Origin: Methanolobus sediminis
GTDB taxonomy: Archaea > Halobacteriota > Methanosarcinia > Methanosarcinales > Methanosarcinaceae
Direction: 5' to 3'
Length of the DNA stretch: 64,000 nt
Assembly: GCF_031312595.1 (NCBI RefSeq)
Contig: NZ_CP133592.1
Location: 1,178,001 to 1,242,000 of the forward strand
The position numbers and the translations under genes are program-made. The notes below the pieces were generated by a model. The model was given only the letters and a program-made list of their open reading frames with translations, had not been told where the DNA came from and searched no databases. The first letter of the stretch is position 1, and each line of letters opens with the position of its first letter. Shown here in pieces: positions 8,810-18,100 of the stretch.

Positions 8810-10321
8810 TTGAAAAAGATGTGGAAAAATAATATGGCGGTGTCATCTGTCGTTGGCATTACAATAATACTTACTATTACTTTGTTGTCTATAGGTCTAA
8901 TGATACTATACACTGCCCCTATTATAAGTGAAACACAGGATATGGCCAAAACCCAGAAGATTGAACAGGCATTTACGGTTCTTGATTCAAGAACAAGTAA
9001 AGCATCACTTGGTGAGTCTCCCCTCCAGACAACCTCACTTACTCTTATGGGAGGAAATATAGAAGTTAATGGGAACAATGAATCCTACAACAATAGCAAG
9101 ATGATGATTATATTCCTGCACTCTGACTCATCCTGGTATGACAGTTTCTACCAGAACCATAATTACTGGAATGCATGGGAAAGTTATGAGAGCAACTATC
9201 TGAATGATTTTACAGGGATTGAGACTTCCATGGGATCAGTGAGATATTATCTGGATGACAGAGAGATTGCCTATGAGGGCGGTGGAGTCTGGTCTAAATA
9301 TCCCGGAGGAGGAACAATAATGACCTCACCTCCTGAATTTCATTACAACGGTGAGACTATGACCTTGCCAATTGTGAAAGTACGGGGAAATGACTCTATA
9401 AGCGGAAGTTCTGATGTTAATATCGAAATAAAATCATCAAATATTCCTGCAATCCTCTATCCCAATACCACCACAAATGCTAATTTTACAAATCCCATTA
9501 GAGCTAACCAGTTACTGATATACATCAAAAGCGATTTTTATGAAGGATGGGCCACATATGCGGAAACCCTCACATCCACCACCGCAACTCTTGATCATGA
9601 GAACAAGACAGCCATTATTGAGATGAATGCTGAACCTAAAATGGGAACATTTTCTCCTTTACCAGAGTATTTTGATATTTATTCTCTGAATCACACTAAC
9701 CCCACACCACTTGACAATTTCTCATTGTATTTATATACAAGTGGTGATTCAAGTCAGTTTGTGGCCTCGGGAATGACTATAACCGCCACGGCTGGAACAA
9801 AAACATTAACGTATGAAATTAGGCAAAAACCGGGATCCAACCCGCCCATAATACTACTGAAAAGTAGCTCTTATGGAATCAAATATACTGATAGTTCAGT
9901 AGAAGGACTTAACGAAATATGGGAAACAAATCCGGGCAGTAGTTTTCCTATTAACGAATCAGGTGGTCAAGGAGGTAGTGCAGAGACAAATACCACAATA
10001 GATCTTCTTAGTGATACTTTCCTGATGTATTACGACAGCTCAGATAATGATTTCTCCTGGGGTCCTGTTGGCTCCAATTCTACAACTCCAGACCTAATGA
10101 TAACAGATAGCACAAATAGTACCCAGTCATTGAATAACATTACCCAGCATTACATGAGACTTCTAGCACAGGAGGGCAAGATCACGGTTCATGTTGAGCA
10201 GGACCCCAGTAATAAAATCGAGTATGACATGTCCTCATACACTCTTGATTATGATGCAGAAGGAGCCATTCTTACCTACCTGCATATAACAAATAACGAG
10301 CTTGATGTTACGCTGAGTTGA
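8810..10321 (+). CDS. large pilin-like surface protein, cassette B gene 6 (paralogue of the gene at 4093)
   Basis: About 503 residues. N-terminus NNMAVSSVVGITIILTI, then KIEQAFTVLDSRTSK and SLGESPLQTTSLTLM, aligned to copy A. The ectodomain carries YEGGGVWSKYPGG and an LNNITQHYM block near the end, plus an inserted Gly/Ser/Asn-rich stretch that copy A lacks. TTG 8810 is chosen because it aligns with ATG 4093 of copy A and follows GAAGGTGA (8797-8804). A GTG at 8789 in the same frame lacks an SD. Last gene of cassette B. Confidence 0.8.
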   Translation: MKKMWKNNMAVSSVVGITIILTITLLSIGLMILYTAPIISETQDMAKTQKIEQAFTVLDSRTSKASLGESPLQTTSLTLMGGNIEVNGNNESYNNSKMMIIFLHSDSSWYDSFYQNHNYWNAWESYESNYLNDFTGIETSMGSVRYYLDDREIAYEGGGVWSKYPGGGTIMTSPPEFHYNGETMTLPIVKVRGNDSISGSSDVNIEIKSSNIPAILYPNTTTNANFTNPIRANQLLIYIKSDFYEGWATYAETLTSTTATLDHENKTAIIEMNAEPKMGTFSPLPEYFDIYSLNHTNPTPLDNFSLYLYTSGDSSQFVASGMTITATAGTKTLTYEIRQKPGSNPPIILLKSSSYGIKYTDSSVEGLNEIWETNPGSSFPINESGGQGGSAETNTTIDLLSDTFLMYYDSSDNDFSWGPVGSNSTTPDLMITDSTNSTQSLNNITQHYMRLLAQEGKITVHVEQDPSNKIEYDMSSYTLDYDAEGAILTYLHITNNELDVTLS

Positions 10322-10390
10322 GAAACTAGCAGTCTCACAGAAATCCTTAAATCAACCCCGACCATTAAGAAATCCCATAAGGTGAAATTC

Positions 10391-10822
10391 ATGAAGAAAG
10401 CAATCATTGAGACCGATAAAGGAAATATTGTCCTTGAATTGTTCGAGAAGGACGCACCAAAGACTGTTGCAAACTTTGAGAAACTCATTAAGGAAGGATT
10501 CTATGACGGACTTACTTTCCACAGAGTTATTCCAAACTTCGTTATCCAGGGTGGATGCCCAAGAGGAGACGGAACCGGCGGACCGGGATACTCAATAAAA
10601 TGTGAAACAAAGGGCAACCCACGCAAACACGGCAAAGGCGCACTTTCAATGGCACACGCAGGTAAGGACACCGGCGGAAGCCAGTTCTTCATCACACACT
10701 CTCCACAGCCACACCTTGATGGCGTACACACCGTCTTCGGTCAGGTAATCGAAGGCCAGGATGTCGTCAACAAGATCAAGGCAAGAGACAAGATGAACAA
10801 AGTCACTGTCGTCGAAGAATAA
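10391..10822 (+). CDS. cyclophilin-type peptidyl-prolyl cis-trans isomerase
   Basis: 144 residues, single-domain cytoplasmic cyclophilin that speeds proline isomerisation during folding. Diagnostic motifs: [13 protein letters not shown] (catalytic Arg), [26 protein letters not shown] and [15 protein letters not shown]. Start ATG 10391 has AAGGTGA at 10379-10385 as SD; the GTG inside that SD (10382) is in frame but unlikely. Monocistronic: own upstream AT-rich promoter and a hairpin/T-run terminator downstream. Confidence 0.96.
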   Translation: MKKAIIETDKGNIVLELFEKDAPKTVANFEKLIKEGFYDGLTFHRVIPNFVIQGGCPRGDGTGGPGYSIKCETKGNPRKHGKGALSMAHAGKDTGGSQFFITHSPQPHLDGVHTVFGQVIEGQDVVNKIKARDKMNKVTVVEE

Positions 10823-10835
10823 TTGTTTTGTTTTG

Positions 10836-10866
10836 GCAGCTTTTGTGCTGCTACTCTCTTTTTTTT
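10836..10866 (+). terminator. hairpin and T-run terminator after cyclophilin
   Basis: GCAGC (10836-10840) pairs with GCTGC (10847-10851) across a six-base loop and is followed by an eight-T run. It lies 14 bp after the cyclophilin stop. Confidence 0.6.
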
Positions 10867-10988
10867 AAGATACATTTTTAATCTACCGGATTATTTCTGT
10901 AATAATAGAATATTTCGATAATCAAAATACTCCTTAACTTAACAGTATCATTATCAGGAAAATTACTTATATCAGAATGAGGAAGTTA

Positions 10989-11014
10989 GCGTTATGTGGT
11001 CGACAACATAACGC
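10989..11014 (+). promoter_or_regulatory. ModE-like operator of the molybdate transport operon
   Basis: A 26-bp palindrome with arms GCGTTATGT and ACATAACGC around a centre containing GTCGAC; only one of 13 base pairs mismatches. The outer CGTTAT...ATAACG halves look like the known ModE operator pattern (CGTTATAT-spacer-ATATAACG). A TATA-like TTATAT at 10967-10972 places the transcript start at about 10996, inside the palindrome, so a bound dimer would block initiation of modABC when molybdate is plentiful. No modE gene lies in the window; the assignment rests on sequence and position. Confidence 0.65.
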
Positions 11015-11072
11015 ATATTTTATGGATATTTTACGTTAAGTTCGGCTGACTGCATGCAGGAAGGTAGTAATT

Positions 11073-11900
11073 ATGACATTTAACAAAAAACTAATTCTGG
11101 CTATTGCAGCCATACTTACTCTTGTGGTATTCGTAAGCGGCTGTACCGACACCGGTACAACAGGCGAAGATGTAGGAACTGACGTAAATACCGATAGTGC
11201 CTCAGGTGAAGTAACGACCATCACGGTATCAGCAGCAGCAAGCCTTACAGAAGCATTCACAGAACTATGGACTGTTTTTGAGGAAGAGAATCCAGACATT
11301 AAGGTATCCTACAACTTTGCAGGATCAGGTTCACTCCGAATGCAGATAGAAGCAGGCGCACCAATTGACGTGTTCGCATCAGCATCACAGAGCCATATGA
11401 ATATATTAAGTAATGAATCCCTTATTGTTGAAGAATCAAGAAAGGACTTTGCATCAAACACAGTTGTTTTGATAACACCTGCTGACAGTGAACTGAATAT
11501 TACAGGACCAGAAGACCTCCTGTCAGATAATGTTGATAAAATAAGTGTAGGAAACCCAGATACTGCGCCTGTTGGAAAATACACAATCGAGGCACTTGAA
11601 GAAGCAGGCCTCTGGGATGAGCTTAAATCAAAAAATGTGCCTGCAGAGAACGTCAAACAGATACTTGTATATACTGAAATAGGAGAAGTTGATGCGGGAT
11701 TTGTCTACAGCACAGACGCAGCAACAGCAGATGAAGGAACAATCGAGGTAAAAGCAACCGTTCCAACTGTAACCCCTATCAGCTATCCGATAGCAGTGGT
11801 TGCATCATCAGAACATCAGACGGAAGCACAGACATTTGTAGACTTTGTCACATCTGATGAAGGAAGGACAATCCTGCAGTCTTACGGATTCACAGCTTAA
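11073..11900 (+). CDS. modA: molybdate/tungstate ABC transporter substrate-binding lipoprotein ModA
   Basis: 275 residues. Signal peptide with lipobox VSGC (Cys about residue 24), a short Thr/Asp linker, then a ModA-type binding domain: VSAAASLTEAF, NFAGSGSLRMQI, GAPIDVFASAS, and a C-terminal YPIAVV segment. The two serines of AAASLT and GSGSL are the expected oxyanion contacts. Captures molybdate or tungstate outside the cell and delivers it to ModB. SD GGAAGGT precedes ATG 11073. First gene of modABC behind the ModE-like operator. It is the bacterial ModA type rather than WtpA, judging by motif layout. Confidence 0.94.
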   Translation: MTFNKKLILAIAAILTLVVFVSGCTDTGTTGEDVGTDVNTDSASGEVTTITVSAAASLTEAFTELWTVFEEENPDIKVSYNFAGSGSLRMQIEAGAPIDVFASASQSHMNILSNESLIVEESRKDFASNTVVLITPADSELNITGPEDLLSDNVDKISVGNPDTAPVGKYTIEALEEAGLWDELKSKNVPAENVKQILVYTEIGEVDAGFVYSTDAATADEGTIEVKATVPTVTPISYPIAVVASSEHQTEAQTFVDFVTSDEGRTILQSYGFTA

Positions 11901-11913
11901 AAGGAAAATAATA

Positions 11914-12582
11914 ATGTTCGACCAGATTGGATTTCCCCTGCTGATCACACTTAAGATCGCCGGTCTGTCCACATTAATTGTGGCAATAATAGGAATGATG
12001 ATATCATACATACTTGCAAGACGTGATTTTCGCGGGAAATGGCTGGCCGACATTGTTGTAACTTTACCCCTTGTACTCCCTCCCACAGTAACAGGTTACC
12101 TTCTGGTAGTCTTGCTTGGGAAAAAAGGAGTGCTGGGGAGTATTTTATACAACTTCACAGGATGGAGCATAGTATTTACCTGGCAGGCAGCAGTAATTGC
12201 AGCTTTTGTTGTATCCCTGCCGCTTATGGTCAAAACCACCACTGCAGCCATAGAAGCAGTGGACAGGGAATACGAATATGCGGCTTTCACCCTTGGAAGA
12301 AAAGAACTTGACACTGCCCTCTTCATAACTCTCCCGCTTGCAAAGAAAGGCATACTTGCAGGAATAGTCCTCAGTTTTGCAAGGGCAGTTGGAGAGTTCG
12401 GTGCAACACTTATGTTTGCCGGAAACATCCCCGGAAGAACTAACACAATGTCAATTTCAATATACAGCGCATTCCAGGCAGGAAACAATGAACTTGCCAA
12501 CATGCTGGTCATTATACTGATAGTAATGTCCCTGCTTTCAATGGCCATAACTGCAAAGGTCATCAATAGCTGGAAAATATAA
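11914..12582 (+). CDS. modB: molybdate ABC transporter permease ModB
   Basis: 222 residues with about five to six membrane helices. Conserved LPLVLPPTVTGYLL near residue 50 and the EAA loop EYAAFTLGRKELDTALFI followed by RAVGEFGATLMFAGN, which docks onto the ATPase. ATG 11914 follows AAAAGGA; an upstream in-frame ATG at 11845 would overlap modA by over 50 bp and is rejected. The protein ends 9 bp before modC, as expected for one operon. Confidence 0.95.
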   Translation: MFDQIGFPLLITLKIAGLSTLIVAIIGMMISYILARRDFRGKWLADIVVTLPLVLPPTVTGYLLVVLLGKKGVLGSILYNFTGWSIVFTWQAAVIAAFVVSLPLMVKTTTAAIEAVDREYEYAAFTLGRKELDTALFITLPLAKKGILAGIVLSFARAVGEFGATLMFAGNIPGRTNTMSISIYSAFQAGNNELANMLVIILIVMSLLSMAITAKVINSWKI

Positions 12583-12591
12583 GGTGGGATC

Positions 12592-13710
12592 ATGGGCATT
12601 AAAGCAGATTTCAGAAAACGGTATTACAGGAAAAAAAGCGATAGGAGGAAAGGCATTGAAGCCGCTTTCACACTTGATGCCCAGTTTGAGATCGGTGATG
12701 AGCTTGCAGTATTTTTCGGTCGCTCCGGCTCAGGAAAGACAACAGCCCTCCAGTGTATCTCAGGACTGCTGGAGCCCAACGGAGGCAGGATAATTGTCAA
12801 CGGCAATGTGTATTTTGATTGCCATAAGAGAATCAACCTGCCGGTACAGCAGCGCAGTCTTGGTTACGTTTTTCAGAGCTATGCACTTTTCCCGCATATG
12901 GATGTGAAAAAGAACATAGCTTACGGACTGAAAGGATGGGATGAGAGAGACAAGGAAGAAAGAGTTGATGAAATGCTCCAGATGCTGGACATCAAGGGAT
13001 TGGAGAATAATTATCCCTCTCAGCTTTCAGGAGGACAGAAGCAAAGAGTTGCACTGGCGCGTGCACTGGCACCAAAACCCGACATACTCTTACTGGACGA
13101 GCCTTTTTCCGCTCTTGACAGAGTTGTCCGCATGAAGCTCAGGGAAAAGATCAAGGAAATCCAGAGAGAACTGAAGATCCCTGTACTTTTCATCACTCAT
13201 AACCATGTAGAAGCTTTCACAATCGCAGACAAGGTTGTTGTATTCCATGATGGGAGAGTTCAGCAGATAGGAACTCCGGAAGATGTATTCTATCATCCAA
13301 AGAACAGCCACGTTGCCGAACTTGTAGGCATTACAAATATATTTGAAGATTCTTCGGTACTCAAAGATGATGAGATGGCAGGAACACTCACCATTGGTTG
13401 TGAAAATCTGAAGGTAACTGCAAAAAGACCAGAATGCGAGGTCAAAGAAACAATATCATGGGGCATAAGACCTGAGAATCTACGCATACTGCCTGCAACT
13501 GACGACACTGTTACAGATGAGAATACATTCCATGCAAGTGTAAAGAGCATAGTGAATAAGGGTTCAAGTAAAAACCTCGCACTTGAGATCAAGGAACATA
13601 ATAATCTGATGATAGCTGAGATATCTGACCAGTTCTTTGAAAGTCTCAACCTGAAAGAAGATGACAGATGTCTTGTCCGTTTTGAAAGGGACAGGATAGT
13701 CCTGTTCTGA
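12592..13710 (+). CDS. modC: molybdate ABC transporter ATP-binding protein ModC
   Basis: 372 residues. Walker A GRSGSGKT (about 43-50), Q-loop FQSYALFPH, signature LSGGQKQRVALARAL, Walker B DILLLDEPFSALD, H-loop ITHNH. Residues after about 235 form the regulatory region expected to hold a TOBE/MOP molybdate-sensing domain (RPENLRIL, SIVNKGSSKNLALEI). Drives uptake through ModB. AAGGTGGGA precedes ATG 12592. Molybdate or tungsten is needed for formylmethanofuran dehydrogenase, and a moeA lies about 7.7 kb downstream. Confidence 0.95.
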   Translation: MGIKADFRKRYYRKKSDRRKGIEAAFTLDAQFEIGDELAVFFGRSGSGKTTALQCISGLLEPNGGRIIVNGNVYFDCHKRINLPVQQRSLGYVFQSYALFPHMDVKKNIAYGLKGWDERDKEERVDEMLQMLDIKGLENNYPSQLSGGQKQRVALARALAPKPDILLLDEPFSALDRVVRMKLREKIKEIQRELKIPVLFITHNHVEAFTIADKVVVFHDGRVQQIGTPEDVFYHPKNSHVAELVGITNIFEDSSVLKDDEMAGTLTIGCENLKVTAKRPECEVKETISWGIRPENLRILPATDDTVTDENTFHASVKSIVNKGSSKNLALEIKEHNNLMIAEISDQFFESLNLKEDDRCLVRFERDRIVLF

Positions 13711-13781
13711 TGTTTGCTTTTTGCCTGAATCAAAATGCCCAATAAACTTTTAAAGTTACATTGCCTTTTTTGTATGAAGAG

Positions 13782-15080
13782 ATGAAACTCATTGAAAGGC
13801 TTTTGGGAAAAAAGCAGGAAAAAGAAGAATCTCATTCAGCTGTTTTTGAGTACAGGAAACTTGCCGCAATTGTGACAGAGGAATCTGAAAAGCAGATAGA
13901 GGGACTCAGACCTGTTGTTGAAAAGAATTATGAGTCAATTAAGGCTGCGCTAGAGGAACTTGAAACCCTGAAGGAAGATTTACTGAATGCCGATCATATT
14001 GAGAATGTCAGCAAACGAGGAGAAAAACTCGGAGATTCCAACAGGGATAACGTTGTCAACAACCTGAATATTATTCACGATAAAGTGAAAGTTCCAGAAG
14101 ATACATCGCCTTTGATCGCTTCGGAATTCTACAAAGAAGCAAAATCAGTCCTTAAAACTGTTCTTGATAATACCAGCCGTAGTCTGATGTATATCAAAGC
14201 TCTTTATCCTCAGGAACACCAGAAAATAAATCAAGGTATGGCTGAACTTGAGGACTCTCTTGATGGGCTTTATTCCTCAATTATGCAGGGAATCAAAAGA
14301 ATTGAAGATCTTGATAAAATTGCATCTGGTGTTGAGGATGTAAAAAGAATAGAAGATGAAATGAACAACAGTGCCAAAAAGATACAGGAAATGCATTCCA
14401 AGTATGATGCTGCAAAAGAGAAACTTGGAAAAGCGGATTCGAGGCTCACGGAACTGGTGAACAGTGGAGAATTTGAAAAGGCAAAGCAACTGAAGGATGA
14501 GATAAAAACTGTTGAATCAGATATCATGGATATAGAAGCAGAAGCCAGAAGACTGTTTACACCACTTTCCAAGGCAATTTCAAGAATGGAAAAGCAGCAT
14601 GATAATGACAGATGTGTTCTTTCGCCTGAAAACAGGGCAATACTGAAGTCAATCAAAGAGGAGCCTGCTACTGCAATTGAACAGAATATCGATCCGTTCC
14701 TTTTAGAGCTTACAAACAGGATAGATAGCGGAGAACTCGGACTGAAGGACCAGATGTGCGAAAAGGCTCTGAAGCAGATAGAGGTTCTCAACAACAAGAA
14801 AGTATTATCATCACTTGTTGAAAACAGGAAAGAACACATTGAAGAAAAGGATGAGCTTATTGCTGAACTGAACGGCCTTAGCATCTATCAGGAAAAGGAA
14901 GAGATTGAGAAAGAGATTGAGAAGTACAATCTCAATCTGAAAGATGTGAACAACGAGATAGATTCAGAGAGCAAGCACCTTTACAATCTTAAAGATGAAT
15001 TTGATATGGCAAAATCATCACTTCTTTTGAACTTAAGAGTGGTCTTTGGTGAGGAATCGGAGATCAGATATCAGGAATAA
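13782..15080 (+). CDS. long coiled-coil protein of unknown function
   Basis: 432 residues, no signal peptide or TM helix, very rich in Glu/Lys/Leu with heptad-like repeats over residues about 40-75, 140-270 and 330-425. A central EKAKQLKDEIKTVE segment resembles UvrB/UVR-type helical hairpins but is too generic to assign. ATG 13782 is chosen because CTTTTAAAG at 13747-13755 is a TATA box about 30 nt upstream, implying a leaderless message; an in-frame TTG at 13761 has no SD. Probably a cytoplasmic scaffold or structural protein. Function not recognised. Confidence 0.75.
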   Translation: MKLIERLLGKKQEKEESHSAVFEYRKLAAIVTEESEKQIEGLRPVVEKNYESIKAALEELETLKEDLLNADHIENVSKRGEKLGDSNRDNVVNNLNIIHDKVKVPEDTSPLIASEFYKEAKSVLKTVLDNTSRSLMYIKALYPQEHQKINQGMAELEDSLDGLYSSIMQGIKRIEDLDKIASGVEDVKRIEDEMNNSAKKIQEMHSKYDAAKEKLGKADSRLTELVNSGEFEKAKQLKDEIKTVESDIMDIEAEARRLFTPLSKAISRMEKQHDNDRCVLSPENRAILKSIKEEPATAIEQNIDPFLLELTNRIDSGELGLKDQMCEKALKQIEVLNNKKVLSSLVENRKEHIEEKDELIAELNGLSIYQEKEEIEKEIEKYNLNLKDVNNEIDSESKHLYNLKDEFDMAKSSLLLNLRVVFGEESEIRYQE

Positions 15081-15175
15081 TACCTGATAACATATCACGC
15101 GTTTTTTATTATTGTTTATTCAGCAGGCATGTTGCTAATTTCAGAATAAATAATAAAAAAGAAGACATCAAAGGA

Positions 15176-18100
15176 TTACTTTGACTTCTTGTAACCTGAA
15201 CCCATAATCGTGGCCAGAATTGTGACCACTATCAAACCAGACAATACTACCAGTGAGTTTAACGGGTTCTCTACGGATGAATTCTGAGCAACTGCATCGT
15301 CATTTACAATACCTGACGAAGAACCGGCATTCACCGGATTTTCTTCTGAAACTTCAGCACATATCATGAATGGCGAAAATCCTGTTGTTGTCGCTTCAAA
15401 GTAGAAGTACTCATCATCTTCACCTGTCACAACCGTTGGTAACCTGTTCCATATGTCTTCAGAGAAATGCTCCATGCGGACATCTCCTTCACCAAAACCA
15501 TTTGAATCAAGCCATTCTTTTGAAACTGAGAAAGATATCTTTGCATCACCAATGCCAGAGGAGAATTCGTTGTCACCAAGGAGAATTTCCATTCCCTGAT
15601 AAACCAATACTGTTGCAGGTGCGGGAGAACTTTCCGGTAGTTCATTTAGCAGACTGACAGTTGCCATGACATAACCTTGATTTGTCCCGGATTCAAAACT
15701 AATCTCGTTTACCGGAGTGGAACCATCTGTGAACACATATTCCACTTCAGCACCCTTACCTACAAAACGTACACTGAAATCAGTTGCGACAATATCTGAA
15801 GTAGATGATGTGGGTGTGGCTATCTTTACACGAACTCCATCATTTTCATTGCTGGAACTGTCGTCTGAGACTACTGGTTGAACACTATTCAAAGTCAATG
15901 GAAGAGAGTCAGTATTGTTTCCATTATCTGTGATATCATATGCATCGCAGAAACCATTTCCAACGGAGTACTCAGTCTGGCTCCAACCAGTGTCATCTGG
16001 CTTTGCCCAGAAGTTTCCACCAAGATAAGTTCCATTGATGATATTAGTGCCTGCTGTTCTTGTGATGTTCCAGTTGTTGAAACCGCCACCAGATACGTAG
16101 GCGTTGTTACTGTTGTTAAAGTAGTTGTTATATATCAGATTGTCACTGCAATCAACCAGTGAAAGACCATAAGTGGAAATGTCACTTATATTGCAACCAT
16201 ATATTGTGTTGTTATCAGAAGACGAAAGATATACACCATATCGATTATCAGTGCTCGTACAATTATCAATACTTATATTATCGCTGTCGTAGAGGTAAAA
16301 TCCATAATAATTATTCTCAACTTCCAGATCCTCTACTGTTATGTTAGAACAATTAAGTAAATAGACAAGTCCGGCACTGGAACTGGCATCTATAACCTGA
16401 TCAGAGCTGTTAACAAGATAATATATTGGTTTTCCATTTACCAGATTACTTGTTCCTACAATATTGGCGTTTGAATCAAAATATGAATTAAACGTGTTAT
16501 TATTCATAGAATTGTTATTCAAAATATTATTCACTGAACCACTCAAACGTAAACCATATGAGTTTTCATATGAAGTACAATTAGAGAGACTGTTGTCCTG
16601 AGAATTGTAGAAATAAATACCATATGTATTTCCAGATACAGAACAATTACTTATGACACAACTGCTTGATGAATCAACGACTATTGCAGTAGAGCCATCT
16701 TCGGCACTTATGCCTGAAATCGTGATGTTATCTGCTTTTACGTAAATAGCAACGTTACTGGAAGATGATGAAACTATCCTGACATCTTCGGGATTGCCGG
16801 TTGATGAAACAAGACTTATATTATCATTTTGGAAATACAGATTTTCATTATAAGTACCAGATTCAACAACAATGGTGTCACCATCAGATGCAGCATCAAC
16901 CGCTTCACGGATTGTCGTGAAATCAGCACTTCCACTTCTATTGACAATGATTATTGAGTCCAGGACATGAATAAACGAAATTCTTGTGGAAATGTTATCT
17001 CCAAAAGAGTTCGATGCATTCAGTGATACATTATAAACACCGGCATCTGCATAAGAATGCAACGGATTCTGTACTGATGATGTCGAATTATCCCCAAAGT
17101 CCCATTCCCAGCTTTCCGATGAGAAGAGACTTGCATCGTGGAAATCTACAGACTCATTAACATGAACGTATCTTGTACCTGCAACAAATGATGCTTCAGG
17201 TTCTTTATTTTCAGTTGTGAAAGCTTTGATACATATATTTGCATCAGATTCGCTTATATCATCCCATTCAAATCCATCTGAACTTACATAACTCTGACCC
17301 GCTTCAGCATGTGCATTACTACTATAGCCTGACATTGGATATTCTACTGGAAGAGGATAGTTATAGGCAGGTGTTGTGAATTTTACAACCACTGAAAAAT
17401 TCTGACCTGTATTAAGTGAAATATTTGTATCAAGATCGATAGTATGATAGCCTGCAAAGGCAAATGTTCCATTTTGCACTGATACCGGACCAGAATCATT
17501 AATTGGACCAGAAATCGGGTCCACATAAATAGAAATGTTGTAAATGGAATTGGAGGCTACAGTGTAGAAACTTACTGCTTCCAGGGTTTCATTTGAACTT
17601 GCAGTGAAAATATTAGCTCCGTAGGCACTGATAGTATTGTAGCCAATATTGTCAACCAGCCCTAACTCATCATATTGATATATACGATCGTAATTGCTGA
17701 CATTCTCGGCAGTAAAAACAGCATTATCATATCTTCTTCCAAATTTGGCATCATTGTATGATGCATAGAAATATCCATCATCTCCCCATGAATCACCCCA
17801 GCTGTTCTTAACAATGAAAGCTCCGTTGCCCGGTGCAACATCGGTGAAATTATTGCGATCGTAATTATCATCCCATCCTACGATAGTCACTGCATGGCCC
17901 CCACCGCTAGAAGAACCATTATAATAATATGAACTGAAAGAAGAATTGTAGGCTTCATTATACCACGACATACTAACATGCACCGCACCGTATTGTTGAA
18001 GTGCAAATTTAATTTCATCGTTGTCAAGTGCAGATTGTCTCAGAGGTATGAAAAGTACTTCCTGAACATGTTTTGATACTGGTATATTAGAAGGAGAGTC

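Noticed and set aside
12096-12599. 167-codon minus-strand frame opposite modB
   Set aside because: Antisense of a clear permease gene; hydrophobicity mirrors the modB codons.
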